Counted from the first letter of the stretch, positions 1-6,085 are shown. The stretch is 6,535 nt of DNA from Anaerolineales bacterium (GCA_017999235.1 JAGOBN010000244.1:1-6535), one strand, 5' to 3'. Notes: generated from the sequence alone by a model not told the origin. Numbers and translations are program-made.

Positions 1-2
1 TG

Positions 3-698
3 GGCTCCGGAGAGTATTTGCCGGGGATGGACGTCATCGACGGCCGTCTGCTGGCTGAAACCGGCGTCCGGCCGCCCGTCAACGTCGTCTGCATCCCGGC
101 GGCCGCCGGCCAGGAAGGTGCGGCCCGTGTGGACCGCTGGGCGCGGATGGGCCTGGAGCACTTCACCCGGCTGGGCGCCGCGCCGCGGGCTGCGCGGATT
201 GTGGACCGCGCCTCCGCCGATGATCCGGCCTGGGCGGAGATGATCGCGGCCGCCGGCCTGATCTACTTCTCCGGCGGTGATCCACGCTATCTGCACGCGT
301 GCCTGGCCGGCAGCCGGGCCTGGGCGGCGGTGGAAGCCGCGTGCGCGCGGGGCGCGGTGCTGGCTGGCTGTTCGGCCGGCGCCATGATCTTGAGCCGCGA
401 TCTGCCCGACATCGGCTCGCCCACCCTGGAATTCCAGCCGGCCTTTGGGTGGATATCCGCGCGCCTGATCTTGCCGCACTTTGACCGCCTGGAGGCGTAC
501 CGGCCCGGGACGACGGCGCTGACCCAAAGCCGGCTGGCCGACGGCGAGTTCGCGCTGGGGATCGATGAAGATACGGCGCTGGTCGGCCGGCCGGGCGAGG
601 AGTGGGCGGTGCTGGGCGCGGGCGGCGCCGCGGTGTTGACACGGACGGGCCAGCGCATGTTCGCCTCGGGCGAGCGCTTGCGGCTGCCGGAGCTTTGA
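3..698 (+). CDS. Peptidase S51 / type 1 glutamine amidotransferase-like protein (5' partial)
   Basis: The frame is open to the left edge of the window and reads GSGEYLPGMD before the first possible internal start (TTG at 18). That is the usual beginning of this family just after its first strand, so the true start lies a few codons outside. Family features seen are the YFSGGD segment (nt 267-284), the nucleophile elbow GCSAGAM with Ser at nt 372-374, LPHFDR with a His at nt 477-479 that is the likely catalytic base, and GIDEDTAL near the end. The Ser-His arrangement matches the cyanophycinase / dipeptidase E clan (S51), whose members cleave peptide bonds with a serine nucleophile in a class I glutamine-amidotransferase-like fold. 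The substrate is not evident: there is no cyanophycin synthetase gene nearby, so a general cytoplasmic peptidase-like role is safer than cyanophycinase. It ends 2 nt before the methyltransferase start and is probably co-transcribed with it. The fold assignment is firm; the substrate is unknown. Confidence 0.85.
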   Translation, partial: GSGEYLPGMDVIDGRLLAETGVRPPVNVVCIPAAAGQEGAARVDRWARMGLEHFTRLGAAPRAARIVDRASADDPAWAEMIAAAGLIYFSGGDPRYLHACLAGSRAWAAVEAACARGAVLAGCSAGAMILSRDLPDIGSPTLEFQPAFGWISARLILPHFDRLEAYRPGTTALTQSRLADGEFALGIDEDTALVGRPGEEWAVLGAGGAAVLTRTGQRMFASGERLRLPEL

Positions 699-700
699 CG

Positions 701-973
701 ATGCAAGTAGACCCCGACGAATTGGAGATCGCGGCCCTGCGCGGGCTGAGCGGCCTGGCTGGCCGGCGGGTGCTAGAAGTGGGCGCCGGTGACGGCCGGC
801 TCTCGGAGCTGCTGGCGGCGGAGGCCGCCCAGTGGGTGGCCCTGGACACGGATCGTGACGAACTGACCGCCACCGACGGCGTGAGCCAGCGCCGCCTGCA
901 CGCGGACGCGCGCCGCCTGCCGTTCCCGGACGCGGTCTTCGAGGTGGTCTTTTTCTCGTATGCGTTGTGTTGA
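701..973 (+). CDS. Class I SAM-dependent methyltransferase, N-terminal part, ended by an in-frame TGA
   Basis: This is the SAM-binding half of a Rossmann-fold methyltransferase. Motif I is VLEVGAGDGRL (nt 770-802), the acidic end of strand 2 is VALDTDRDE (nt 836-862), and DARRLPFPDAVFEVVFFSYAL (nt 905-967) covers motifs II-III. ATG 701 is chosen because it lies 2 nt after the previous stop and has GGAG at 689-692 with an 8-nt spacer; a longer frame from 602 would run through the end of the upstream gene. The frame stops at TGA 971-973, just where the family would read a short S.AL..VP segment before the helix carrying EAHRVL. The frame immediately after the TGA, with no shift, supplies exactly the missing C-terminal part (974-1393). 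A 90-residue product would lack strands 5-7 of the fold and is unlikely to work alone. The gene is either a recent nonsense mutant, a sequence error, or read through. The methyl acceptor is unknown. Confidence 0.75.
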   Translation: MQVDPDELEIAALRGLSGLAGRRVLEVGAGDGRLSELLAAEAAQWVALDTDRDELTATDGVSQRRLHADARRLPFPDAVFEVVFFSYALC

Positions 974-1393
974 GTGCCGGTGGATGAGATGGCCGCGGCG
1001 GTCGCCGAGGCTCACCGGGTGCTGGCGCGGGGCGGGATGATCCTGGATATCCATCCCACCGCCGAGTGGCCCAAGTTCCAGATCTGGGCGGAACAGCGCC
1101 GGCCCCTGGGCCGGCTGGAGCTGGCGGCCGAGGACGAGCGCTCGTTTGCGGCGGCCAGCGCGGCGCTCGCGGCCGCGCCGGATCTGCGGCCGGCGGTCGC
1201 CCAGATCTTCGATTATCGGTATGAGTTCGACTCGCTGGACGAGCTGACGGATTTCCTGGACGACAACCCGGAGTTTGCGCGCGCCTCGGATGATCTGCTG
1301 GAGCGCGCGACCACGGCGCTGGCCCACACCCCGGGGCCGGCCAAGCTCGTCATGCTGCAGGCGGTGGCGATTACGGTGCTGCGTAAACCATGA
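974..1393 (+). CDS. SAM-dependent methyltransferase, C-terminal part, in frame with 701-973
   Basis: This is the continuation of the preceding methyltransferase after its TGA, in the same frame. It opens with VPVDEM and then carries AEAHRVLARGGMILDI (nt 1010-1057), the typical post-motif III helix, turn and strand of class I methyltransferases. The rest (DYRYEFDSLDELTDFLDD, then a helical tail ending in LRKP) looks like a normal C-terminal cap region. A GTG directly follows the TGA and could in theory restart translation, but the bases before it (TTTTTCTCGTATGCGTTGTG) hold no Shine-Dalgarno sequence, so I do not regard this as an independent gene. Joined with the first part the protein would be about 230 residues, a usual length for the family. 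Its stop overlaps the start of the octanoyltransferase gene as ATGA (1390-1393), which points to translational coupling. Selection appears to have kept this half open, as expected if the lesion is recent or the stop is read through. Confidence 0.65.
   Translation: MPVDEMAAAVAEAHRVLARGGMILDIHPTAEWPKFQIWAEQRRPLGRLELAAEDERSFAAASAALAAAPDLRPAVAQIFDYRYEFDSLDELTDFLDDNPEFARASDDLLERATTALAHTPGPAKLVMLQAVAITVLRKP
977..1018 (+). other. GC-rich hairpin starting 3 nt after the in-frame TGA
   Basis: CCGGTG (977-982) pairs perfectly with CACCGG (1013-1018). Inside it GGCC (991-994) pairs with GGCT (1009-1012, one G-T), there is a G/A mismatch (995/1008), and CGGC (996-999) pairs with GCCG (1004-1007), closing a GGTC loop at 1000-1003. 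The 8 nt at 983-990 are an unpaired side bulge. The apical loop sits 26 nt after the TGA, within the range known for bacterial SECIS elements, and GGUC resembles the loop of the E. coli fdhF SECIS. The bulged U expected in a bacterial SECIS is not evident. In DNA this GC-rich, hairpins of this size arise by chance, so this is recorded as a structure, with any recoding role unproven. Confidence 0.3.
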
Positions 1394-2247
1394 CTCCGTC
1401 CCCGTTATATCCGCCGGCCGCGTGGCGGCTGCTGCATACCGAGCCGCTGGCCGGCTCCGCTAACATGGCCGTCGATGAGGCCATCCTGCTGGCGGTGGCC
1501 GCCGGCCAGGCGCCGCCCACCCTGCGCTTCTTCGCCTGGACGCCGCCCTGCCTCTCGCTGGGATATGCCCAGCCGCTGGCGGAGGTGGACCTGGGCCGGC
1601 TGGCCGAGCGCGGCTGGGGCCTGGTGCGCCGGCCCACCGGCGGCCGCGCCATCCTGCACACGGATGAACTGACCTATTCGATCATCGCGCCGATGGCTGA
1701 GCCGCGCGTGGTGGGCGGGGTGGTGGAGAGCTATCGCCAGCTGAGCGCCGGCCTGCTGCGCGGCCTGGAGGCGCTGGGGTTGGCGGCCCGCGCGGAGCGG
1801 AAAGCGGACGAAGCTCCCGGGGCCGGCCCGCGTCCAGCGCCCGCCGCCCTCCCTGTCTGCTTCGAGGTTCCGTCGGATTACGAAATCACGGCCGATGGCA
1901 AAAAGCTTTTGGGCAGCGCCCAGGTGCGGAAGAAGGGCGTGGTCCTGCAGCACGGCACCCTGCCGTTGACGGGCGACATCACCCGCATCTGTGACGCGCT
2001 GCGTTTTGCGACGGACGCGGAGCGCGAGGCCGTGCGGGCGCGGGTGCGGGGCCGGGCCGCCACGCTGGAGGCTGTCTTGGGGCAGGCGGTGGGGTGGGAG
2101 GCGGCGGCCGGCGCGCTGCAGGCCGGCTTCGCGCAGGCGCTCAACCTGACGCTGGCGGCCGGCGCCCTCTCGGAGTTTGAACAAAACGAGGCGGAACAGC
2201 TGACGCGGGAGAAATACGCGGCGGACAACTGGAACGCCCGCGCTTAA
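1390..2247 (+). CDS. lipM: Octanoyltransferase LipM-type (BPL/LPL family)
   Basis: A 285-residue protein of the biotin/lipoate protein ligase fold. It probably moves octanoate from acyl carrier protein to the lipoyl domain of GcvH, the first step of lipoate assembly in the cytoplasm. Evidence in order: SANMAVDEAIL (22-32), the substrate loop RRPTGGRAILHTDELTYS (80-97), CFEVPSDYEI (157-166), the Lys motif GKKLLGSAQVRKKGVVLQHG (170-189), and a C-terminal helix ending EKYAADNWN. The conserved Cys157 (codon 1858-1860) in front of the PSxYE segment corresponds to the acyl-accepting Cys of LipM, and the total length and C-terminal helix also match LipM (about 280 residues). True ATP-dependent LplA ligases are longer and lack this Cys. 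Lys171/172 should be the conserved active-site lysine. An Ala/Pro-rich stretch (141-155) looks like a loop insertion. The start overlaps the methyltransferase stop (ATGA) and no strong ribosome binding site is seen, so translation is probably coupled. The alternatives are LipL (an amidotransferase) or a lipoate ligase. Confidence 0.82.
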   Translation: MTPSPLYPPAAWRLLHTEPLAGSANMAVDEAILLAVAAGQAPPTLRFFAWTPPCLSLGYAQPLAEVDLGRLAERGWGLVRRPTGGRAILHTDELTYSIIAPMAEPRVVGGVVESYRQLSAGLLRGLEALGLAARAERKADEAPGAGPRPAPAALPVCFEVPSDYEITADGKKLLGSAQVRKKGVVLQHGTLPLTGDITRICDALRFATDAEREAVRARVRGRAATLEAVLGQAVGWEAAAGALQAGFAQALNLTLAAGALSEFEQNEAEQLTREKYAADNWNARA

Positions 2248-2280
2248 TCCCCCAATCGAGCGCCATCCCTAACTCTCCCC

Positions 2281-2949
2281 TTACGGCAAGGGCGTCCCCT
2301 GCACCACCGTCACCTCCCGAAAGCGCAGCGTCCACAAAAACTTCTCAACGAAATTCGCGGCGTTGGACTGCGCCAGTTTCAAAATGCCATCCTCGATCGC
2401 GCCCTGCCGGATCTCGTCTTCCGCCGCCTGCCGCGCCAGGGTTTCCAGGTTCACATCGCCCTTGGTGAGCAGACCCGTCTGCCGGTCGTAGACGTACGAT
2501 TTGTCGTTGTTGAGCGCCACGATAAAGACCTCGGCCGCCGGCAGGATGATGGTCACGCGGCCGGTGTCCGGCGCCACGATCACGTCGCCGGGCTGCAGCT
2601 TGCTCAGGTCCACGCCGGCGATGACCTCGCCGTGCGCCACAAACAAGAGCTGATCCCCAAACAACGGCCCGAGCGCGCCCTGGCCCACTTCCGCGCGGAT
2701 CACTTTTTCCAGCGTGTATTGGGCGGTCTCCAGCCGGGCCAGGGTCTGGATCTGGCGCACCACGGTGATGGAATCCGGGTAGACCGTGGGCGTGGGGTTG
2801 AAGAATTGCTGCACCTGGGTGGCCACGCCGATCGACGGCGCCGTCGTCTGCTGCAGGGCGCCCCGGACGAGGTTGATGATCATGTAACTGGTGATGGCGG
2901 CGATCACCAGCAGACCCAGCACCAGGAGGTTAGCGAAGGTTTTTGACAT
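2281..2949 (-). CDS. Membrane-anchored DUF4230 protein
   Basis: A 222-residue protein with one N-terminal hydrophobic segment (about residues 5-28, ANLLVLGLLVIAAITSYMII) and an outward soluble domain of the DUF4230 type. Typical family stretches are VVRQIQTLARLETAQYTLEKVI (63-84), LLFVAHGEVIAGVDLSKL (101-118), VTIILPAAEVFIVALNNDKSYVYDRQTG (132-159), and a C-terminal amphipathic helix (AAEDEIRQGAIEDGILKLAQSNA). The molecular function of the family is unknown, and no catalytic residues stand out. Start ATG 2949 (MSKTF) is chosen because the hydrophobic segment then lies at the N-terminus; an upstream in-frame start at 3012 would add 21 residues with no family character and run over the probable promoter. 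No good ribosome binding site precedes it: the nearest AGG is 14 nt away. It converges with the octanoyltransferase gene, with 33 nt between stops. It stands apart from the upstream minus-strand operon, which ends at a terminator. Confidence 0.85.
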   Translation of the reverse strand: MSKTFANLLVLGLLVIAAITSYMIINLVRGALQQTTAPSIGVATQVQQFFNPTPTVYPDSITVVRQIQTLARLETAQYTLEKVIRAEVGQGALGPLFGDQLLFVAHGEVIAGVDLSKLQPGDVIVAPDTGRVTIILPAAEVFIVALNNDKSYVYDRQTGLLTKGDVNLETLARQAAEDEIRQGAIEDGILKLAQSNAANFVEKFLWTLRFREVTVVQGTPLP

Positions 2950-2955
2950 AGTTGG

Positions 2956-2961
2956 ATTATA
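2956..2961 (-). promoter_or_regulatory. Possible -10 box (TATAAT) of the DUF4230 gene
   Basis: Read on the minus strand, a perfect TATAAT lies 6 nt before the ATG at 2949. Transcription from it would begin at or next to the start codon and give a leaderless or nearly leaderless mRNA, which fits the missing ribosome binding site. The hexamer 17 nt further upstream (TCCGCC) is no -35 match, so this is tentative. Confidence 0.35.
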
Positions 2962-3033
2962 AACCTGGGCGGCCGGCGGGCGGACCACCGAGAAACTGGA
3001 CCCGACGCCCAATGAGCGGCGGAAGGGTCAAGT

Positions 3034-3075
3034 GGAAAACAAAAACGTACCTCTCACCGAAGTGAGGGGTACGTT
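3034..3075 (-). terminator. Intrinsic terminator, 14-bp stem with UUCG tetraloop
   Basis: On the minus strand AACGTACCCCTCAC pairs with GTGAGAGGTACGTT over 14 bp with a single G-U pair. The loop is TTCG closed by C-G, a very stable tetraloop. The stem (3044-3075) is followed directly by the T-rich tract TTTGTTTTCC (to 3034). It lies 37 nt after the stop of the zinc-ribbon gene, so it ends the HMG-CoA synthase cluster and separates it from the DUF4230 gene. On the plus strand there is no T tract, so it should act in one direction. Confidence 0.92.
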
Positions 3076-3112
3076 GAGTTGGCGGCGAACGGAGGGAAAA
3101 GGGAAGCGATGT

Positions 3113-3541
3113 TCAGGCGGGCTGCTTTACGGCTTGCGGCTTCTCCACCCACTCAACCGGGCGGAACTTGTAACCATAAACCAGTATCCCGCGGTCGCCA
3201 TCCTCACGGAGTTTGCGGGTCACCATTTCCACCGGCGTTCCAATGGACACCGTGCCATTGTCAACATCGGTAAGCTGGGCGGTTACGAGCGGCCCCTCAT
3301 CCAACTTGACAATCGCAACAGTGTAGGGGACGTTGCTTTCGTAGCCTTCTGGCGCGTCATAAACCGTGGTGTAGGAATAAACTTCGCCGCGGCCAGAGAA
3401 AACATACGGGGTCTTGGCCTCGCCCGCGCAGTGGGGACAGACGTCACGCGGCGGGAAGATCTTCTCATCACAGTGCGGGCAGACTTCACCCACCAGCCCA
3501 TAGCGTTGTTGGCGCAGTCGCCAATGTCGAGAAATTTCCAT
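3113..3541 (-). CDS. Zinc-ribbon / OB-fold protein (DUF35 family), partner of thiolase and HMG-CoA synthase
   Basis: A 142-residue protein with the layout of the DUF35 family: an N-terminal helix (about 1-15), a rubredoxin-like zinc ribbon with Cys21, Cys24, Cys35 and Cys38 (two CPHC knuckles), and then an OB-fold beta barrel (about 45-130, with GRGEVYSYTTVYDAPEGY and VPYTVAIVKLDEGPLVTAQL). In archaea the homologue bridges acetoacetyl-CoA thiolase and HMG-CoA synthase and helps CoA thioesters pass between their active sites; in actinobacterial steroid degradation a DUF35 domain pairs with the thiolase-like aldolase Ltp2. Start ATG 3541 has GGAGG at 3552-3556, 10 nt upstream. A 97-nt gap separates it from the thiolase gene, longer than other gaps in the cluster, and a strong terminator follows it. 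Its base composition is visibly lower in GC and its codons more mixed than those of its neighbours. The family call is firm; which acyl-CoA reaction it serves depends on the unusual thiolase. Confidence 0.92.
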   Translation of the reverse strand: MEISRHWRLRQQRYGLVGEVCPHCDEKIFPPRDVCPHCAGEAKTPYVFSGRGEVYSYTTVYDAPEGYESNVPYTVAIVKLDEGPLVTAQLTDVDNGTVSIGTPVEMVTRKLREDGDRGILVYGYKFRPVEWVEKPQAVKQPA

Positions 3542-3577
3542 AATTGCATCGCCTCCGTTTTACCTGGGGCAATGCTA

Positions 3578-3597
3578 TTCTGATTGTGCTATCAGAA
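3578..3597. promoter_or_regulatory. 7-bp perfect inverted repeat upstream of the zinc-ribbon gene
   Basis: TTCTGAT (3578-3584) and ATCAGAA (3591-3597) form a perfect inverted repeat around a 6-nt centre, 36 nt before the start of the DUF35 gene, in an AT-rich spacer. No run of T follows on either strand, so it is a poor terminator. Its size fits a dimeric regulator's operator or a weak mRNA hairpin. On the minus strand TTGACG (3644-3639, across the end of the thiolase gene) resembles a -35 box, but no good -10 follows at 16-18 nt, so a promoter cannot be placed. Confidence 0.35.
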
Positions 3598-3638
3598 ACT
3601 ATCGGAGCCCATGAAAGGTCTCTCATAAACAATTATCG

Positions 3639-4790
3639 TCAATCTAAGAGCTGTAAGATGTGGGTAACAGCCGTCGAGCCGGCCCCGCCCAACGACTGCG
3701 CCATTCCATAACGAGCACCGGTGACTTGGCTGGCGCCGGCCTCACCCCGCAGCTGCAGGGCGACCTCCGCCACCTGATAAACACCCGTGGCCCCGCCCGG
3801 ATTGCCCCGCGCCTTCAGGCCCCCAAAGGTCGAAATTGGGAGACGCCCCTTTATGAAAATCTCCCGATCGGCCGCCAGCCGCCAGCCCTGGCCGCGTTCG
3901 GCAAAGCCGGCCGCTTCCAGGCTAAGGGCGCTGAAAATGGTGTAGGCGTCATAAAGTTCAAAGACATCAATCTGTTCCGGCCCGATGCCGGCCAGCGCAT
4001 ACGCCTTGGCGGTCGCTTGCCGCGCCGCTTCAAAGCCCAGCGGGTCCGGCCGATCATGCACCGCCAGCGTGTCGGTGGCCAGGGCGGAAGCCGCCACCCG
4101 CACCAGCCCCGGCTCCGCCGTCACCAGCAGGGCCGCCGCGCCATCGCACTCCGGGGCGGTATCGAACATGTTCACCGGTTCCGATACCATGCCGGCCTTC
4201 ACAAAGGCTTCGGGCGTCAGGGCGTTGCGAAACATGGCGTTGGGGTTAGCCTTGGCGTTGGCGTGCGCGTTGACGCTGAAATTGGCGAAGTGCTTCAGCT
4301 CGACGCCATAGGTGTGCATATACCGGCGCATCAGCAAGCCGGCCAGCGCGGCCGGGGTCACCCCGTGCGCCAGTTCCCAATCACTATCGGACGCGGTGGC
4401 GGTGGCGGCGGTGACGCCTGGCCCAACCTTATCCGTCATCTTCTCCACGCCCACCACCAGCGCGCGCTCCACCGCGCCGGCCCCCACGGCCAGCACCGCC
4501 TGGCGCAGGGCCGCGCCGCCCGAGGCGCCGGCCGCTTCCACCGTGACGGCCTCCACGCCGCGCAGGCCGGCAAAATCCGCCACCAGCGCGCCCAGGTGGG
4601 CTTGGTGGCTGAGCGCGCCGCCCAGCATGTTGGCCACATACAAGGCCTCCGCCGGCGCCGTGTCAAAGCCCTGGCGCTGCGTGTCGGCGGCCAAAGCCTC
4701 CAGCGCATAGAAGGCCAGCTCGCGCAGCGAGGCTTCCCAGTGTTCGCCGGCCGGCGTCAAGCCGACCGCGCTGATATACACATCCCGCAT
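3639..4790 (-). CDS. Thiolase-fold protein of the archaeal/SCP2 type with catalytic residues replaced
   Basis: A 383-residue protein of full length and normal architecture for archaeal-type acetoacetyl-CoA thiolases and SCP2 thiolases. Family landmarks are AHGVTPAALAGLLMRRYM (141-158), the Asn/Ala-rich NAHANAKANPNAMFR (174-188), NMFDTAPECDGAAALLV (207-223), GGLKARG (323-329) with GATGVYQ following, and SLGGAGSTAVTHIL near the end. The catalytic set is altered. The VEAACASGG nucleophile motif reads VEAAGASGG, with Gly88 (codon GGC, plus-strand 4527-4529) in place of Cys. The HDxF motif reads YDAY (280-283). The GHPxGATG motif reads GNPGGATG, with Asn330 (3801-3803). Family knowledge says Claisen thiolysis needs the Cys and the GHP His. 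The protein may thus be a non-thiolase member, for example an aldolase as in Ltp2-DUF35 pairs, or a structural or CoA-binding partner of the HMG-CoA synthase. It lies 15 nt after the lipoprotein gene and upstream of the DUF35 gene. The fold is certain; the activity is open. Confidence 0.88.
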   Translation of the reverse strand: MRDVYISAVGLTPAGEHWEASLRELAFYALEALAADTQRQGFDTAPAEALYVANMLGGALSHQAHLGALVADFAGLRGVEAVTVEAAGASGGAALRQAVLAVGAGAVERALVVGVEKMTDKVGPGVTAATATASDSDWELAHGVTPAALAGLLMRRYMHTYGVELKHFANFSVNAHANAKANPNAMFRNALTPEAFVKAGMVSEPVNMFDTAPECDGAAALLVTAEPGLVRVAASALATDTLAVHDRPDPLGFEAARQATAKAYALAGIGPEQIDVFELYDAYTIFSALSLEAAGFAERGQGWRLAADREIFIKGRLPISTFGGLKARGNPGGATGVYQVAEVALQLRGEAGASQVTGARYGMAQSLGGAGSTAVTHILQLLD

Positions 4791-4805
4791 GCGTCCGCCT
4801 CCTGC

Positions 4806-5996
4806 TTACTGGCCGGCCAAATTGGCGGCCAACTGTTGAGCGAAGGCCGCCGCCAGCGCCAGGTTCTCGCTCAGCTTGACAGCCGGGTCCGCGGTCTTCG
4901 GCAGGGGCGCCGACTGCAATTGCACCGTGGCCACGCTCTGGCCGACATAGAAGCTGATCTCGGTCACGGCGATAGAACTGCCGTCCGCGATCTCCGCCAC
5001 CCGGCTCCACGCCCGGCGCCCTTCGCCCACCGCCGGCGGGTCCGCCAGCTCCGGCGCGCCGGCCAGCCCCACCAGCGCTTTCAGCCCGTTGGGAGCGGCC
5101 GAAGCCTCACGATACACCGAGACCTGTTGGAACAACGCCGCGCCGCTCACGCCGCCGTATTCTTTAGGCTCCACCGGTTTGACGAGATACAGTTGATAGC
5201 CGGAGACCCGGCCCAGCCGGTCCAGCGTGGCGCTGGCCTCGCCGCCGAAATCCGCGTTTAGGGTCCAGGCGCCGAAGTATTGATCGCTGACGACCCAGCG
5301 CTCGCCAAAAGCCGGATCGAGCGCCGCCAGCTGGCGCTGGGTTAACAGCTGGGCGCGCACATCCGGCCGGCCGGCCGCGCGCAATTGGCGCAGCCCCTCC
5401 GGGTCCGCGCCGGTCTTGAAGTACTCCACCACCTTTTGGGCATATTCAAGGGGCTCCGCCGGCCCCGGCAGCGCCAGGGCCGAGCCGAACATCGTCACCG
5501 AACCGACCGCGTTCCAATAGCGGAAATCCACGCGATACAGACCCTGCGACGTGTCGGTGAGCCACTCCTGGTAACGCCACACCTGGCTCTGCTCGCCGAC
5601 GGCCGGCGCTTCCACCTTGGTCCAGCCCGCGCCCGGATCCTCGGCGCTCAGGCTGGCCCGCGCGTCCGCGGCGCTGGGATACAGCAGGATCTGCAGCGTG
5701 AACTCGCTGTACTCCGAGGCGGTTGGCGGGGTGTAGCGCGCGGTGTACAGCTGGGTCACCTTGGCCAGGCTCGGGCTGTTGACCGTGGTGGTGACTGTGT
5801 CCGTCACCGGGGTCAGCGCCCGCGCCACATCTTCGGCCGTTAGGACCGATTGCGCGCTGAAGGTCCAGCCGGCCGGCAGATCCGCCGCGCGCAGCGTGTA
5901 GTTCCAGGCATCGCCCAGCACCAGTTCCGGCGCGCGCGGCGCGCAGGCGGCCAGCAGCCATAGGCTGCCGAAAAGAAAGAGGAGTGATTTTTTCAT
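4806..5996 (-). CDS. Predicted lipoprotein with two similar halves, function unknown
   Basis: A 396-residue exported protein. The N-terminus MKKSLLFLFGSLWLLAAC is a lipoprotein signal: two Lys, a hydrophobic core and a lipobox LAAC with Cys18 as the lipidated residue, so the mature protein should be tethered to the outside of the membrane. No enzyme motif is recognised. The mature part seems to hold two related domains, about 33-200 and 215-392: PAVGEQSQVWRY (131-142) is echoed by PAVGEGRRAWSR (321-332), LQILLYPSAADARASL by VSVYREASAAPNGLKAL, and VDFRYWNAVGSV by ISFYVGQSVATV, in the same order. LPAGWT at 40-45 opens the first domain. The ATG at 5996 is preceded only by a weak GCGGA. The gene sits between HMG-CoA synthase and the thiolase on the same strand, with gaps of 89 and 15 nt, so it is probably co-transcribed with them although its extracytoplasmic location does not suit their pathway. 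It may be a lineage-specific insertion or an envelope sensor; I do not know. Confidence 0.85.
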   Translation of the reverse strand: MKKSLLFLFGSLWLLAACAPRAPELVLGDAWNYTLRAADLPAGWTFSAQSVLTAEDVARALTPVTDTVTTTVNSPSLAKVTQLYTARYTPPTASEYSEFTLQILLYPSAADARASLSAEDPGAGWTKVEAPAVGEQSQVWRYQEWLTDTSQGLYRVDFRYWNAVGSVTMFGSALALPGPAEPLEYAQKVVEYFKTGADPEGLRQLRAAGRPDVRAQLLTQRQLAALDPAFGERWVVSDQYFGAWTLNADFGGEASATLDRLGRVSGYQLYLVKPVEPKEYGGVSGAALFQQVSVYREASAAPNGLKALVGLAGAPELADPPAVGEGRRAWSRVAEIADGSSIAVTEISFYVGQSVATVQLQSAPLPKTADPAVKLSENLALAAAFAQQLAANLAGQ

Positions 5997-6085
5997 GATG
6001 TCCGCTTGGCTCAGGCCCGGCGGGGCGCGCAGGGGGACGGCCCTGACCCGCGCGCCCGCCGCGGCCGACAGTGGCTGGCCGGCGT

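Noticed and set aside
163..873. Minus-strand open frame across the S51-like gene and methyltransferase start
   Set aside because: The Arg/Pro/Ser-rich translation with no motifs is antisense to two genes with clear family motifs.
974..1393. Independent gene starting at GTG 974
   Set aside because: There is no ribosome binding site, and the protein begins mid-fold with the C-terminal half of a methyltransferase whose other half is directly upstream in frame.
2248..2280. Shared terminator between the convergent octanoyltransferase and DUF4230 genes
   Set aside because: The 33 nt contain no inverted repeat or T tract on either strand.
2950..3012. Longer N-terminus for the DUF4230 protein (start at 3012)
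   Set aside because: The extra 21 residues have no family character, would bury the signal anchor inside, and cover the TATAAT box.
4228..4271. Apparent short tandem repeat (GGCGTTGGGGTTAGCCTTGGCGTTGGCG)
   Set aside because: It encodes the Asn/Ala-rich NAHANAKANPNA segment that is a conserved part of the thiolase family.
3660..5261. A 533-codon open frame on the + strand
   Set aside because: It runs antisense through the thiolase and lipoprotein genes, is rich in Arg, Gly, Gln and His with no recognisable domain, and is the usual open shadow of GC-rich coding DNA.
5997..6085. Promoter or RNA element between HMG-CoA synthase and the lipoprotein gene
   Set aside because: The 89 nt are very GC-rich with several short inverted repeats, but no stem followed by T and no recognisable promoter boxes.
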